DNA of 28,846 bases from Chara braunii (GCA_003427395.1 BFEA01000143.1:1163830-1192675), one strand, 5' to 3'. Shown: positions 1 through 9,622, counted from the stretch's first letter. Made by a program: numbers and translations. Notes: generated from the letters alone by a model not told the origin.

Positions 1-87
<87 letters not shown>
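1..87. repeat. (CT)n microsatellite with short (GT)n end
   Basis: Positions 1-78 are an uninterrupted CT dinucleotide tract, followed by a short GT run to 87. It lies just upstream of a splice acceptor, so it may act as part of a long intronic polypyrimidine tract for the exon that follows. Confidence 0.97.
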
Positions 88-130
88 CTTGCTCAGTGCT
101 CACCCCATATTGTGTGTTGATTGATTGCAG

Positions 131-373
131 GCTATTCTCGCTGTTCTCATTGGGACGATGACGTTTCTCGCATGGCATGTCGGCAATAAAAGCAGTTCTG
201 CGACGGTGGTTGACCTTTCTCGTAAATACCAGCGGGAGTTCCTCCTACGCACAACAGATGACTTTGTGTCCTCCCTTAAAGGAAAAGCTCAGCTGGTAAG
301 GATATCTGCGAGCTTGCTGATGGATGAACAGCTTTTTCCATCCAACATGAGTACTGCCGACTTTGATACAAAG
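131..373 (+). CDS. Internal exon of a probable host membrane protein (TM segment plus polar domain)
   Basis: An 81-codon exon runs from GCT at 131 to AAG at 373. The sequence shows an acceptor ending TTGATTGCAG just before it and a donor AAG|GTGAGA just after it, so both boundaries are phase 0. The frame is open throughout and also reads through the donor into the intron, to a stop near 391. The peptide starts with about 15 hydrophobic residues (AILAVLIGTMTFLAW), which look like a membrane span. A polar, helical-looking stretch follows, ending RISASLLMDEQLFPSNMS. That arrangement resembles the membrane-proximal start of an extracytoplasmic sensor domain (Cache or CHASE type) in a receptor kinase or cyclase, but the family call is a guess. 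A competing donor (CTG|GTAAGG) lies at 295/296. Codon use looks balanced, unlike the decayed elements around it. Neighbouring exons are outside the window or not recognised. Confidence 0.5.
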
Positions 374-727
374 GTGAGAGCGACCATTTAACTTTTCATT
401 TATCCAGTCTTCTCTGTTTCGTTTTGTCTTTCTTTGGAAGACTTTCTCTTTGTTCTTCCGACATTTCTTTCAAGAATATCGATTCTACAGGACTTTAGCC
501 CAGCTTCCCAGGGAGCTACCTGACAGCACCAGAGTACTCATTCATTGTGTTAATTTTTTAGTCAGTGAGAACTTTTCATGGTTACGATCTGGATATCCGG
601 ATCCCAGTCCAGACTGTCCGGGTCTGGATGTGTGGCTGGACCCCCAATTGTTTTTTGGGGGGTTGTTGAACTTTTTTTTGGCCCTGCCAAACAGGGCCCG
701 GATGACTAGAGCTGAGACTAATTGTGA

Positions 728-801
<74 letters not shown>

Positions 802-1440
802 TGGATACTTCCTTAAGGTAGGTATGGCCCAATTCGACCCCCTTTTGTGGACCTTCTGTGACTGCCCTTTTTTTTTTGATGTCCCGATTTTTTATATCAG
901 TCCGGTCGGACGTCCCACTGTGTCCGGGTTCGGGTCTGGCGCAACCATGGAAATTTTATCAGGAATATTTATTAAAAACAATGGAATACGGAGCGGCAAG
1001 AAGGCTCGATTAACCTGACACTCTGCACGCTGCTTGGAGAAAGCTTTTGTCAATTTCTCAAAATTGCCATTCCACTGATTCCAGGATGAATTGGACTCTA
1101 CTCTGGTGCTCAGTTCAGAGTCTCTCATCCTCTCTTTATCTCGACTAAACCCAGTGGGACAGTGGGGACCGACAGTCCAGTTCCTATTCCCTCGGCAAGT
1201 CAATAATGACTACAACAATGATGCAAACACGCTCCTCCCCATTATGGTTGAGAGGCCTGAGTGGATGGCATTGATTACTTCCCTACGGATGGATGCATTA
1301 CCCCTCACCCCTGCCTAATTTAGCCTGATTGTACTCTTTTCGAGTCTTTTGTCTATATGTTTGTGGTGTTCACTGCTTAATAAGGCTTGTGCGTGTGACT
1401 CCTCCCTGGTGGCTCCTCTCAGCTGTATTGCTGTCGGATT
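374..1440. other. Probable intron or intergenic sequence, no gene recognised
   Basis: Begins at the putative donor of the upstream exon. It contains a long TG/GA microsatellite and two short CCGGGTCTGG-type G-rich patches near 600-640 and 905-945. A short coding-looking patch on the minus strand near 1020-1150 is rich in charged residues but matches no family I recognise. No complete gene is visible. Confidence 0.5.
730..799. repeat. Compound (TG)n(GA)n microsatellite
   Basis: A TG tract of about 42 bases (730-771) passes directly into a GA tract (771-799). It gives rise to spurious Cys/Val and Arg/Glu open frames on the plus strand and Ser/Leu and Thr/His frames on the minus strand. Confidence 0.97.
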
Positions 1441-1443
1441 CTC

Positions 1444-2043
1444 GTGAGCAAGCTAGAGCCAGCGAGGAACTCGATCACTAGCAAAGCCTTCCCAACGGCT
1501 CACGTCACACTCCTACTAGGCCTACACATGCGCAGCTCATGGCAAGGATGCAAGGATATTCTTCCACACTTTAAGACTCGCATCCTTGTGGACGATTTGG
1601 AAATGCAGGTGCCAAGAAACGATTGACCACACATCCATGGCAGTGCAAGAAGCGTGGGAGGGAGTGTTGTACCTAGTGGAAGACTGGAAGTTGAGTATAG
1701 AGGATGCTGGAAGAGAATCCACAGGGAAATTGAGGAGAATATGGCTAATAAGGAAAGAATAATAGAGTCGTTCACGAAGCACCATCTAGGAGAAGGAAAG
1801 ATAGCAAGAATAGATCAGGACAGACTTCACTTTGCCCAATGGTGGCACAATCACCTAGCCTGGTTGCAAGGGATAGAAATACCCACAAGTAGGACCCATC
1901 TCACGGGCATGTCAATAGGCTCGAGATAAAAAGGGTAATACCAGTGCATGTCCCTAAGTGGGAGATAGGCAGACAACTCCAGTCCTCATACTTCAGTCAG
2001 TCCACCTGGATCTTTAGGAAATATGCTAGGGACACAGGCTAGA
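1444..2043 (+). pseudogene. LINE 3' fragment with zf-RVT-like motif, plus strand
   Basis: The plus strand reads as decayed coding sequence across several frames. Around 1606-1680 one frame gives KCRCQETIDHTSMAVQEAW, which fits the end of a zf-RVT zinc-binding motif (C-x-C-x2-E-x2-H, where a final Cys is expected) found after plant LINE reverse transcriptases. Further on, a frame gives HFAQWWHNHLAWLQGIEIPT and another gives VIPVHVPKWEIGRQ, both Trp-rich as in LINE tails. No RT precedes it, so it is a 5'-truncated or rearranged copy. It meets the minus-strand LINE C tail at about 2040, giving a tail-to-tail arrangement. The fragment assignment is inference from motif style. Confidence 0.4.
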
Positions 2044-4370
2044 CCTAAGTAAGATCCCTGAGCCCAACCTAGTGGTGTACTCTAGAATGTTAGTACATTT
2101 CTCGATTCCTAGTCTGCCTGATTTCCTCTTCCATGCCCATTCCGCTGGGTCAATTTCCAGGTCCTCTATACTCAAGAGTGATTCAAAGATACGGTGCTCC
2201 TCCCTTTTCGCAACTCTTACTTTCCTCATTGTAAGTTCCGGTAGGGCAATTTCTCCCGATGGTTTTCGGCTTAAGAGGCTTGTGGTTGTTCCTGGGTCTT
2301 TGATCGAGTCGATTTCCAGGTCNATTGTAAGTTCCGGTAGGGCAATTTCTCCCGATGGTTTTCGGCTTAAGAGGCTTGTGGTTGTTCCTGGGTCTTTGAT
2401 CGAGTCGATTTCCAGGTCCTCTATACTCGAGAGTGATTCAAAGATACGGTGCTCCTCCCTTTTTGCAACTCTTACTTTCCTTATTGTAAGTTCCGGTAGG
2501 GCAATTTCTCCCGATGGTTTTCGGCTTAAGAGGCTTGTGGTTGTTCCTGGGTCTTTGATCGAGTACATGTCACAGATTAGCCAAGAGTTCCTTGGTCCTT
2601 CCCTCGTGCGGAACTGATACCGTGTGGTGGGGGTGTTTTCAGTAGTTCTTGTTGCCAGTCACCTGACTTCCATTTGCATGTACCCTTCAGCAGCTGGAGT
2701 CAGCTCTCTGGGACAGCGATCAGGATATTGTTTAAGTTCTCTTGCAGATTGTGGCAGCCCTTCAAACATTCTTTTAGTTCTCCTACCGTTCTCCATCCTT
2801 TGTCTGTATACTGCCATAGATGCTTGATTTGGCACACTCCTTTTTCTACCCATGCACCCCATTTTGTGTCCTTCTCGATTAAGGTCCAAGGTTTCCCCTG
2901 AGTATCTAACAGTGATTGGTTACAGAAAATTGGTTGCCTGAGAAGTTGAGAACTTTTTCCTTAGTTGTTGGTTCTCTCACTTTGGCAGGTAGGATTTCCC
3001 TCCACGTTTTCATTAATTGTCTCCAAAAATAATCGTCTTCCTCTTCTTCTTGGTCTCCTTACTCCATTGTTTGCGATGCCCATTTCATTGCCCGGAGGAT
3101 TTTGCCATGAGCCAGAAGAGCCTGCTCATGATGTCAGGCGTTTTGTATCTAGCTAGTTGTTGTGTCATGCAAAGCCCTAATTCATTCCAAGGTAAGTTCT
3201 TATAAGTTATCATTTTGAGAATCCACTTTGTTTGTAGCGCTTTGTTTTCTGTTTCTGGGTCAAGGATTCGTAGTCCTCCCTTAGATTTTTTCAGAACGCC
3301 ATACTTCCATGCTACCTTTGTTGACTTTGGAGGGGTCCCCTGACCACAGATAGGCTGCTGCTCTTTTTCTCAGTTGGGCTCTTCACTGTTTGGGCAGGCT
3401 CCGAATTGTGGTTGCGTACCACAACATTGAGAAGATTGATGTATTCAGGATAAGAGCCCTTCTGAATATAGAAGTATAAACATTGGACCAACTATCATCT
3501 TATTCATTATGGTCGGTGTCGTTACTTGGTTGGTGCCGTATTTGGACGTTTGGCCGCCTAAGAATCTGAGTGGTTTGTTGCCTCGTGCCCAGGTCATTTC
3601 CTTCAAGGCACTTTGTGGGGGGTCAGTTTGCGGGTCTATTAGCCACCAACCAATTGTTTTGGGCCAGTTAATTTTCATCTCTGACGCTATTTGGAATCCT
3701 TGCATGGGTCTAGTAAGTGCTTGAAACAAGGAGTCCGATGAGCGTATTAGGACCGTCAGGTCGTCTGCGAACATGATGGTAGTGGGAAGGCTAATTGGGT
3801 GTTGTATGTCCTCCACTAATCTTTCGATCGAGAGGTAGTTCCTTCGAGAGGAAGCAATGGCCTCCATCATGAAAAGAAAGATCGGGGCTTCCAAAGGGTC
3901 TTCCTGTTGATATCGTTGAAGCAGATGGTCGTTGACCTGTACTCTTCCGTGGGTATAGGACTTGACAGTCTTGACCCCATTTTCTGAGATTTGGTCCTAC
4001 CCTCATTCTTTTCATGCATTGTTGTAAGAAGTTCCAGTTAACCTGGTCGTATGTTCATTCTTTTATCTTGAATGTATCTGACTGATTCGTTAAGGGTCAT
4101 TAGATCATCCAGTATAAATCTTCTTTGAATAAATCCAGTCTGGTCAAGATGGAAGCGGTTCCTTGTTATTAACTTATTGTTCTTATTCTGTTGGCAACGA
4201 GTTTGGCTAAAATTTTACATGTTACTAAGAGCAGAGAGATTGGCCTATAGTCTCTAATGTCTGTCGGATTGCGTTTCTTGCTAAGTTTGCTCTGTGTGCC
4301 TCTATTCAAGCCTTCTCCATAAAGTGGAAGTGTTATGTGTATTACGATCCAGGTCCTTCCCAAAGTGCAA
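2044..4370 (-). pseudogene. LINE C: 5'-truncated non-LTR retrotransposon (RT and C-terminal region)
   Basis: Minus-strand LINE pseudogene. At 4363-4169 the frame gives the RT fingers motif DIRDYRPISLLLVTCKILAK. At 3894-3445 it gives IMFADDLTVLI, the catalytic FADD box, followed by INWPKT and RFLG. Around 3292-3100 a frame reads GGLRILDPETENKALQTKW, typical of the post-RT connector of L1-like elements. Around 2935-2840 IFCNQSLLDTQGKPW parallels LFNNRFITDSHGCTL in LINE A, so the two are related families. Frames shift repeatedly. Nothing upstream of the RT remains, so the copy is 5'-truncated at about 4370, close to the (AAG)n tract where the PLE sits. No poly(A) tail is evident at the left end. 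Confidence 0.75.
2161..2574 (-). repeat. 159-bp (53-codon) tandem repeat in LINE C tail, with a single N inside
   Basis: A unit starting GTCCTCTATACTC at 2161 recurs at 2416. The ATTGTAAGTTCCGG sub-block occurs at 2228, 2324 and 2483. The true period is 159 bp (67 plus 92). The middle copy lacks its first 64 bases or so, exactly where the single N (2323) lies, so the N probably marks an unresolved overlap. On the minus strand the unit encodes 53 residues containing SIKDPGTTTSLLSRKPSGEI and KVRVAKREEHRIFESL, and the period keeps the frame. About 2.5 units are present; the last diverges after about 2560. Confidence 0.9.
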
Positions 4371-4452
4371 ATTCACAATGAAAGACAATGCCACCCAATT
4401 AGAAAGAAATGAAAGCACTTGCAAAAAGATAGAGACCAAAGAAGAGAGAACA

Positions 4453-4455
4453 AAG

Positions 4456-4485
<30 letters not shown>
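4453..4485. repeat. (AAG)n microsatellite at the 3' flank of the PLE
   Basis: Eleven AAG units directly abut the left pseudo-LTR. The matching (GAA)n tract at 10511-10546 lies at the other outer boundary, so the element sits inside, or carries, a GAA microsatellite. Confidence 0.95.
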
Positions 4486-4486
<1 letters not shown>

Positions 4487-5377
4487 TAAGGGTAAAAGAA
4501 CAGCATCACACTGGCACACAAAGGACAAAAACCAAGATTGTTTGTCAAACCCCGTCAAATTACGCATTCCCTTGACGCGTTTCGGCTTGTGCGTGGCAAA
4601 CCTCTTCAGGAGGAATCATAATAGTGAAGACACATAAGCATCTTCAACATCTTTATAACTTGCGAATGCACGGTAATACGTCAACCCAATCTTTCTCTAT
4701 CCTTTCATCTTCTATCCGCCAGCCTATCCTCCATCAACCCGTGCATACCCTGGTCAGAGCAAACGAGTGCACTTCTACCCATCTTCGTATCCCTTCCTTG
4801 CATTACCACTAAAGTGAGAAGAGCGCTATCTAGGCGTAGTCGATTCCTAAAGTCTGCAAGCAAAAAGTTGCCAAATCTCGGCGCTCCACCTAAGATATAA
4901 GCGCGTGTCTATTCTTCAACCTGTCGTTGCTAAATTCCTTCAGCAGGATTGGGCTGAACGGGTGCCCAAAAAGAACGTTCCACCGTTCAGAATCTAGCCA
5001 CAAAATTGGGTTGAACAAGGTGCCCACACAGGCATTCGTTGGTACCAGATCGCTGTTCTGACGACATTCAAAACCTGACCATCTTCGGCCCCGAGAGGGC
5101 CCAAATGACAGTACCAGAGGTGCCCAAAAATTTGAGAAAACAGTTATCTGGCTTCATAAAAGCAAAAACCACGAAGTTAATAAAAGGCTCCACGCGAATT
5201 TCGGATGGTGCTCCGTAGATCGAACGCAATCAGAAGGTGACGGAAAAATAAAATTAAATTAAATTAAAATTAAAAAACTAGCTATTGTACACCTTCAAGT
5301 GGGGGTAAACCTAGGAAATCAAAGATCTCCCGGGACCACCCACTACCTTGGCAAAACGTGCCAAGGATCCGAAGAAG
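4483..5377 (-). repeat. Left (3') pseudo-LTR of the PLE
   Basis: Aligns to 9623-10517 at a constant offset of 5140, verified at both ends, at the hammerhead and near 5181/10321, so there are no net indels. I count about 15 mismatches in the first 180 aligned bases. It begins in the AAG tract and ends GAAGAAG before internal sequence, so a short microsatellite remnant is also present at the internal junction. Confidence 0.93.
4559..4622 (-). ncRNA. Hammerhead ribozyme candidate (type I, minimal stem III), left pLTR
   Basis: Reading the minus strand from 4622: outer stem I ATTA, internal loop TGA, inner stem I TTCCTC (4615-4610), core CUGAAGA (4609-4603), stem II GGUUUG (4602-4597), loop CCACGCA, CAAGCC (4589-4584), GAAA (4583-4580), CGCG (4579-4576), then UC with the predicted cleavage after 4574. 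The stem I return strand is AAGGGAA, then TGCG, then TAAT. All conserved core bases (CUGANGA, GAAA, UH) are present. One stem I pair next to the cleavage site is C-A, and stem II has one G-U. Hammerheads with very short stem III are known in PLE pseudo-LTRs. Activity is not shown. Confidence 0.75.
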
Positions 5378-5432
5378 ACCTCCGGGGGGTAATCCCGGAG
5401 GCGTGCCTCCTTCACGAGGCAGATGATGGATG

Positions 5433-6190
5433 TCATAGCAGCTTCGTCGTCCGTGGAGGTTCGCCATAACCGGAGCATGGATGCCGTAAGAGCATTTTCT
5501 TGACCTTCTTTGCAGAGTAAGATTGATAGTCTTGCATCGACTGGAAGTGGATAATTCCACGATTAATAATGCAAGACTGATTTTTTGTACGCGGATGGAC
5601 ATGGACTCGCATCGGGCATGGTTCAACAAACAGCTTTGATCCCAAGAATTCCCACGTGTTCCTGTCATTGTCTTTTCTTACCAGTTTCAAGGTTTGCGGA
5701 TAGCAACTCTCAAAACTATCTAGAATGCTAAGGACATGCCCAAAACTCCCAGCGACGGCAATGTCATACACCCCGAGTACAGACACATCGTCTACCAATC
5801 GGACCCCGGTAATCAATTGCCGGTCATTCTGGAGTGAGCTCAGGAAATCAAACTCAGCCTTCGCGCAGAGTAGATCAGCGAGGGCAGGGGATGAGTTCTT
5901 GCCCATCGGTATACCAAACACCTGTTGGTATACTTTCCCTTCGCAGATCGTGTAAGTATACTGAAGTTCGTAGCGAACCATTTATAAGATCCGGTCGAAA
6001 GGAAGGTCGGTGTACCCTTCTTCCTTCCTCCCGTTCCTCGACATCTTGCATACTTTGCCACGGATGCTTACCTTTGCCCCCACGATGCCTCGAGAGGTGT
6101 ACACCTGGATCAGCCAGACCACGGCGGCCACAATGTCGGCATGTGGAAGCCGAGCAAACATATCTTTGATGGCGTAGCTCCTTCCGAGGA
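5433..6190 (-). pseudogene. PLE reverse transcriptase, catalytic palm and thumb start
   Basis: From about 6175 the frame reads KDMFARLPHADIVAAVVWL, a motif A candidate with its Asp at 6165-6163. A UAA at 5984-5982 interrupts it. The 182-codon remainder starts at 5981. Residues 22-37 are FGIPMGKNSSPALADL, a clear motif B. Residues 61-65 are RLVDD, motif C, with Leu where Y/F usually stands. WEFLGSKL later fits the motif D/E region. The C-terminal part (5668-5282) continues in an overlapping frame. RT copies the element RNA at the nicked target. Both motif C aspartates and the motif A aspartate are present, but the stop and frameshifts make the copy nonfunctional. Confidence 0.82.
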
Positions 6191-6440
6191 TCGTGTCCCC
6201 TTTAATCCACGTGTCAGTGACGGTTTTAGATCATCCGTAGATTGTAGGCTAAAATGACTAGATCGTGAAAATACGAGCATATAGCGGAGTGTCCTTCCAA
6301 GTCAAGCACTAGCTGTCCGAGAAGGTTTCGGACCACGATGGCGAGATCGGCCTCCATCTTGAAAGATCCTTATCTTTCGGAATAACATACGATCTTCCAA
6401 GTTTTTCGCATGTGCGCCACGTGGCGGTAGTCTGTAATCC

Positions 6441-6896
6441 TCATCTTCTATAGGCCTCACTGGATGCAGCCAGGATGGCGTCTTCACTATCATTCAGACG
6501 GCCAAAAGTTGAGTTGCGGCGGTAGGTCATCCGAAAAGCATGGAAATACAGAGTCGGGCAGATAACAAGGGTCGCGCCAGGATTCCTATCCAGTGGGACC
6601 AGGACAAGTTCTTGCAAATGTCGTACCGTCTGTTCTACTTGTTGTACAATTGGAGCTGCAGGTGTCCTACTTATCTTGAAACAGCCGTTAATGGCATCTT
6701 TCTTGATCTGCAGCAGCTTCACTCTCCACGTCCTCGGGACTGACTGTACAACATACTCAATGAGCTGGTCTCTGGTCACGGATCGTCCGCAAGAAATGTT
6801 CTTAGAATTATGAAAGAATGGGGGAACCCCTTCGATCTCAGTCAGTCGGACGCGTACATAACCTTGATATCTTGGGAACATTGTGTACATGTGCAC
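6441..6896 (-). pseudogene. PLE reverse transcriptase, N-terminal (fingers) part
   Basis: A 151-codon frame. Residues 93-118 include LVLVPLDRNPGATLVICP, which matches RT motif 1 (a hydrophobic run, then PLDKNPG-like, then V-x-CP) of Penelope-type RTs. It is in the same frame as the motif B/C segment downstream, with interruptions between them. After 6441 the coding trace continues in other frames, for instance around 6360-6250, so there is at least one frameshift in the palm. Confidence 0.7.
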
Positions 6897-7398
6897 GCAT
6901 CCGATCCGGTTTCAAGTTTTTCCTAAAATTGTGGATGACACTTCTCATTGTTCCGCCTTTCAGTCTAACCACGCGTAGCCTTTCTATTACAAGAGATCGT
7001 ATGGGTTCATCGGAAACAGCTAGTGTAATAATCTTACTTACGAAGTTCCTAACTGCGCACAGATCTATCTGAGCGGAAAACGGAACTCTAATAAGAAGTT
7101 GTCTCCTTACTTCGATCCCAAATCGGTCCCTGATAACATGAGACAATCTCGTCCGTAGTGAGCTCCTAGTAGAACTCCTTGAGAACAGACCAGTGGTGCG
7201 GTAGAGTGCCACCAACCTCCTGCTAGTTAGTCGATACAAGTCCCGGATCCGCCAAGGTTGCGCTAAAAGGTCCCGAAGGTACCTTTTGTTCCTTGGCGCA
7301 CCTACAGGGGTCTTTATCGGTGAGACGATCCGGAAAACGCAGCCGCCTTCTAGTTCCGCCTTACAGCGCCAGAGCTTCCTGCGTGAAGTCCCAATCAC
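6838..7398 (-). pseudogene. PLE linker between nuclease and RT
   Basis: A 186-codon Arg/Leu-rich frame with no motif I can name. It lies between the GIY-YIG frame and the RT fingers, shifted by one base from each, and overlaps the next frame at 6838-6896. Its basic, helical character suits an RNA-binding or RT-fingers extension, such as the region N-terminal to RT motif 1 in PLEs. That role is inferred from position only. Confidence 0.55.
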
Positions 7399-7546
7399 GA
7401 CATCAGACTCCCCGTAGTTGCCGCGAACTTTCTTCCAGGTATCGACCTAGACGTTGCCGCAGGTGGAGCGGAGGTGGATTTCCGGCTTCGGTGGTTACAC
7501 ACCCTCCAATAGATTATTCAAGGATGCGTACAGCTGTCCGCAATAC

Positions 7547-8185
7547 TCAAAAGTGATTACTCCACCTCTCTTTTTTCGTACCAGGTGTTTGGTACTTACT
7601 TCTTCGTCGCCTTCTTGGTCTGCCTTCAGGAGCTCGTCCGATCATGTTAAGCACTGGAGAGAAACGACGAATCAACATTCCTTCCATGGTGAGCCCATCT
7701 TGTACTTCCGTAACAAGTGGAAGAACTATGTACTTCTGCCACCCATAGTGTCTCAGCCAGGAGTTCAGTTTCGGGGCATTACCCGATCCGCCTGATTTTG
7801 AACACCTCACATGCTCGGCCCATCTGGTCACTATCCTACGGTCAGTACAGCCAATGTAGAATCTCCTACAAAAAGGACTAACGAGAACGTAGACACCGGG
7901 TCGGTTTACATCTACACACAAAGGATCTATAAAACGTACTAGTTTTCGAATCCACGGAATACAGCCGCGGACAGTCAATAACAAAATCAGCAAGGCGAGC
8001 TCATTCTCATCATCCTTGATGAAAAGTGGGCATGCCCCACTTCTATCTCTCCCCCTACGCTTCGTAAGCAGTTCGTGGATGCGCCCTGCAACGGCGTGAG
8101 ACGATGGGGCTCCCATCAACGAACTGTTCAAGTTCGTCCGTGTTCGGCCTGCTAGTCGGAGTAGGTTGTTCGAAAAAACCTTCAT
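7547..8185 (-). pseudogene. GIY-YIG endonuclease domain of the PLE
   Basis: A 212-codon frame. Residues 97-99 are GVY and 110-112 are YIG, the two halves of the signature. Arg121 and His125 lie in RWAEH. Glu168 lies in TMEGMLIRRF, and Asn180 closes PVLN. These are the usual catalytic positions of the family, and all are present. A basic tail (RPRRRRRSK) follows. In PLEs this nuclease nicks the target to prime reverse transcription. It lies upstream of the RT, the permuted order. The domain itself looks intact, but the frame is shifted relative to the segments on both sides, so a full-length protein is not made. Confidence 0.88.
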
Positions 8186-8534
8186 ATGCCAACCTGGTGC
8201 GACAACGGACGATCTCCTGAATCGCTTGGTCTTTGACGGTGTAGTCTACCCCTTCTCGGTTACAAATCTTTCGGATTTCTTGTGCATTGAGACCGGACAG
8301 GATCTTCGTTTGTGTGAGACCGTAATCTACCAACCCTTCACAAGAAGCTTCGGCGGCACAGGCCTTTGTCGGCGTTTGAAAATCTTCTTTATTGACAGCT
8401 TCCTGGCTTACTGGTGCTCTCCCTTTCTTCGAGTTGTTCTTGCTGCGGCTCGTTGGTCGGCGCTGAGCAGTATTGTCCTTCCTCCCTTTCTTCCGGCCTT
8501 CCAACGCTTTAATGAGCTTTCCAACCTCCTTCAC
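8055..8534 (-). pseudogene. PLE middle segment with SAP-like domain
   Basis: A 159-codon frame between the gag-like and GIY-YIG frames, offset by one base from each, so it was probably joined to one or both. Residues 1-45 are Lys/Arg-rich and basic. Residues 80-112 (beginning LSGLNAQEIRKICNREGV) have the helix-turn-helix pattern of a SAP DNA-binding motif: a leading Leu, a central Leu/Ile-rich helix, a Gly turn, then a second helix. This is pattern recognition, not a confirmed domain. The last 48 codons overlap the start of the nuclease frame, which places the frameshift at roughly 8060-8180. Confidence 0.5.
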
Positions 8535-8544
8535 ATCTTCGCTA

Positions 8545-9189
8545 TCATTCAGACTCCACGATGTAGCCTCTAATCTCGCGTAGGATCTGAGCCTTGGATC
8601 GCGGTGAGCGTCTCTTAGGCTCGATCGCTGGTAGAGGATTAGGAGCTGCAGTTAGTATCTCTTTCCTCTGCGTCAAAATGCGGACGATCGTGGCCTCCAG
8701 GCGTGCTTCTTCCTCCCGCAATTTCTCGCTCTCCCGTCTCTCATTTTCTTGCTTCTTCCTAGTTTCTTCCTCCTCACGCTTCTTCTTCTCTTCTTCCTCG
8801 CTCTCACGTCGTGCAATGCGTTGAAGTAGTCCCCTCATCTCGCTATTGTCTTCCTCCGGCTTCTGCTTGTTCTGTGCTTGCCAACAGTTGCGGGCATAAT
8901 GCCCGATCTTTCCGCAGATGTGACATGTAACCACTCCATACTGCGGAGCAGGAGTGTTAATAGTCGGGACGGCCATACCTCCTAATGGCGATCCCCCCAG
9001 ATTCTGCTCGGCCATCCCTTGAGGTGTCATCACCGGGCTGCCTTGTGCGCCTAAACCTTGGTGTCCATATGTGGTACCGCCCATCCCTTGCCCGCTGACG
9101 CCCGGTCCCATCACACCCGCCATCGTCGCCTGCATTCTAGTCTTGCAGAGTACTGAGAGCAGTCCGCAGAGTAGTACAGGCGCGATCAA
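8545..9189 (-). pseudogene. PLE gag-like protein: zinc knuckle plus coiled coil
   Basis: A 214-codon frame. Residues 1-18 are hydrophobic and may not belong to the protein; Met19 or Met23 are possible starts. Residues 24-80 are Gly/Met/Pro-rich. A perfect CCHC zinc knuckle, CHICGKIGHYARNC, spans residues 89-102 with C-x2-C-x4-H-x4-C spacing. A strongly charged Glu/Lys/Arg heptad-like stretch follows (about residues 115-190) and should form a coiled coil. The frame ends just before the SAP-like frame, one base out of phase with it. CCHC knuckles bind nucleic acid, and coiled coils in retroelement ORF1 proteins drive RNP assembly, so a gag-like RNA-packaging role is the likely inference. Such a protein upstream of a GIY-YIG/RT frame is unusual for a PLE. 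Confidence 0.75.
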
Positions 9190-9622
9190 AAACCTTGAAT
9201 GTACTAACCAACAATGGTTTAACCCTCTTTTTATAAATCAGCGAAGCGTGTCTAGAGCACCTCGTAATTGGTTTCATAATAGGTTATATAACGTCTCTAT
9301 GAGTCTACTACTTCTACTGAGGGACTCAATCTGAACTCTTCTCACTTCAGTGTTATGTCTATCGGGGGTATTCATCCGGATGAAAACGCTCTCGATCATC
9401 TGTTCGAGGACAGTACGAAGTCGTCGCAGACCTCGAAGATGCTTGAATATGAGTAAACTCAACCTCCGTATCCTCGACCTTCCGCCCATCTCGTCCTTAC
9501 TTACCCACCTACTTACCTCTCTCCAATTGATCTCTCATGGTTTTCCACTGCTCAAGGCAGTAAAGACCCAACGGGACCACTCTAACGGCAAGGAGCAAAC
9601 GTCGGTCGTCACGCCTACCTAA

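Noticed and set aside
2161-2574. CRISPR-like array
   Set aside because: Units are contiguous 159-bp tandem copies with no spacers, inside a LINE in a eukaryotic window.
4624-4812. A 62-codon plus-strand frame conserved in both pLTRs (also 9764-9952)
   Set aside because: It is antisense to the element and lies inside the repeat, so conservation reflects duplication of the pLTR. Composition shows no domain.
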